Source: Aquimarina macrocephali JAMB N27
Lineage (GTDB): Bacteria; Bacteroidota; Bacteroidia; Flavobacteriales; Flavobacteriaceae
Reading direction: 5' to 3'
NCBI RefSeq assembly: GCF_000520995.1
Contig: NZ_JACA01000003.1
Span: 310,001 to 374,000 of the forward strand
DNA: 64,000 nt
How positions within the stretch are numbered: position 1 is the first letter of the stretch; every line of letters begins with the position of its first letter. Positions 63,144-64,000 of the stretch are shown in pieces. Below the pieces are notes generated by a model. That model ran no database searches, was not told the origin of the DNA, and saw only the letters and a program-made list of their open reading frames with translations. The position numbers were made by a program, and so were the translations under genes.

Positions 63144-64000
63144 TTAGTAGTTAAATTTGTATGTAACTCCTCCCAAAACTTGTATATCCTGAACAGGGAA
63201 ATTCACCCAACGCTCATAATTATCTCCTGCCAGATTGTTTCCTTTAATGAAGAAAGATAGTTTATCACTTAATCGATATCCTAAATTTACATTAGCATCA
63301 AAATAGGAATCCAGAGTTACGACAGACTCAGGAACTGTAGGTAAAGAAATGACTTGATTATTAATATCTTTTCGTTCACCAACATAAAACAACTGTGCAC
63401 CTACATACCATTTCTTATTGATTTGGTAATCCATAAGTACTGAAGCTTTTAGCTCAGGGAGATTCCATGCTTCTTGTTCATCTTCTGAACTATAATTAAA
63501 ATATTCTGCAGAAGCTCCTAATTTAAACTTTTTGCTAATTTCGAAATTTAGCTCTCCATACCCTACTAGTGTATTAACATCATCATAGCGATACGAGAAT
63601 GAGTTTCCATAATCAAACCCTTCTCGTTGTAATGTTGGTCTAACGTTATTAACAAATAAAGGTTTTTCATCTTCTGAAATATAACTTCCCCTGAAATTAT
63701 AACTTACTACATCAGATATTTTCCCTTTCAATCCTATATAAGCATCATATAACATATTTGTAGGTTCTATAACCAAAGTTGGGGATACAAAAGGGTTTTT
63801 TTGCACTGCATCCCGATATGTATTTTGTTGTAAATCACCTTCAAGTCCGCCATAGGCAATAACAGCTTCTTCTAATAATCTATAGGAAGCAGTTACTTTA
63901 GGATAAATAAAGAAATCATTATCACTATTCTCTGTATCAATACTATAATACACTGCTGCTCCAAGATTTAAGGTAAGGTTATCTCTTAATATTACAAGAC
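63144..64000 (-). CDS. TonB-dependent receptor, C-terminal part (cut by window edge)
   Basis: The frame is open to the window end; the upstream codons continue as beta-barrel sequence (RDNLTLNLGAAVYYSID), so the apparent GTG at 63953 is not the start. About 285 residues of alternating beta strands are visible (VSYNFRGSYISEDEK, FKLGASAEYFNYSSED, KWYVGAQLFYVGER, KLSFFIKGNNLAGDNYERW), ending VTYKFNY with a C-terminal aromatic residue. NLAGDNYERW followed by GGVTYKF is typical of TonB-dependent receptor barrels. The ligand is unknown. Confidence 0.82.
   Translation of the reverse strand, partial: LVILRDNLTLNLGAAVYYSIDTENSDNDFFIYPKVTASYRLLEEAVIAYGGLEGDLQQNTYRDAVQKNPFVSPTLVIEPTNMLYDAYIGLKGKISDVVSYNFRGSYISEDEKPLFVNNVRPTLQREGFDYGNSFSYRYDDVNTLVGYGELNFEISKKFKLGASAEYFNYSSEDEQEAWNLPELKASVLMDYQINKKWYVGAQLFYVGERKDINNQVISLPTVPESVVTLDSYFDANVNLGYRLSDKLSFFIKGNNLAGDNYERWVNFPVQDIQVLGGVTYKFNY

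Overview
The window is chromosomal DNA of a marine-type member of the Flavobacteriaceae (Bacteroidota); Aquimarina or a relative is a guess from overall gene style, not proven. The evidence is low GC, type IX secretion (T9SS) genes, a PorP/SprF protein, promoters of the Bacteroidota form TAnnTTTG, near absence of Shine-Dalgarno sites except at rpsU, and families typical of the phylum (DUF2851, DUF5916, DUF6503, NamZ, LytTR systems, a TonB-dependent receptor).

Region 1 (1-6300) is a housekeeping block read leftwards: rpsU, xerC, hpf, then tRNA-Thr(TGT), Tyr(GTA), Gly(TCC), Thr(GGT), tuf, tRNA-Trp, secE, nusG, rplK, rplA, rplJ. This is the ancient tufB-type order. Region 2 (6300-20900) is mostly metabolic and envelope genes: a lipoprotein alpha-amylase of archaeal-like GH13_7 type with a LacI-type operator, an acyl-CoA dehydrogenase, a helix-hairpin-helix protein, an AGCS symporter, a DUF2851-PspC-K+ channel operon, a membrane-tethered peroxiredoxin-like protein, an AraC regulator, a cystathionine beta-synthase type enzyme, a LolC/E-type permease and a NamZ-type muramidase.

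Region 3 (20900-30500) pairs a TPR histidine kinase and a LuxR-type response regulator with a convergent two-gene unit. That unit encodes an 1830-residue surface protein (two seven-repeat FG-GAP propellers, each followed by an HYR domain, then four nearly identical Calx-beta repeats and a T9SS type B C-terminal signal) and its PorP/SprF partner. A CCCTnTTTTCAGGG element lies upstream of both units.

Region 4 (30500-44240) is the most unusual part: a 13.7-kb, same-strand accessory locus. It contains two LipL32-like secreted proteins, two paralogous four-helix membrane proteins, three zinc-ribbon proteins, a SIMPL-like protein, an SPFH/band-7 protein with a SHOCT tail, an internally repeated DUF6620-like protein, a 1600-residue LVIVD/TPR protein and two proteins of unknown family. 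The -7 elements and one terminator recur with the duplicated genes. I infer one envelope-associated system that grew by internal duplication; its function is unknown.

Region 5 (44240-64000) holds a YkgJ-type protein, a methyltransferase, a lipoprotein zincin, a DoxX-like protein divergent from an ECF sigma factor, an amidohydrolase, and two LytTR two-component systems flanking an operon of an SMP-30-like propeller, an ankyrin protein and a DUF5916 outer-membrane protein. It ends with an EreA/ChaN-like protein, a DUF885 lipoprotein peptidase, a small membrane protein whose tail copies that of the neighbouring M23 peptidase, and the C-terminal part of a TonB-dependent receptor. I see no insertion sequence, prophage, CRISPR array or rRNA gene.
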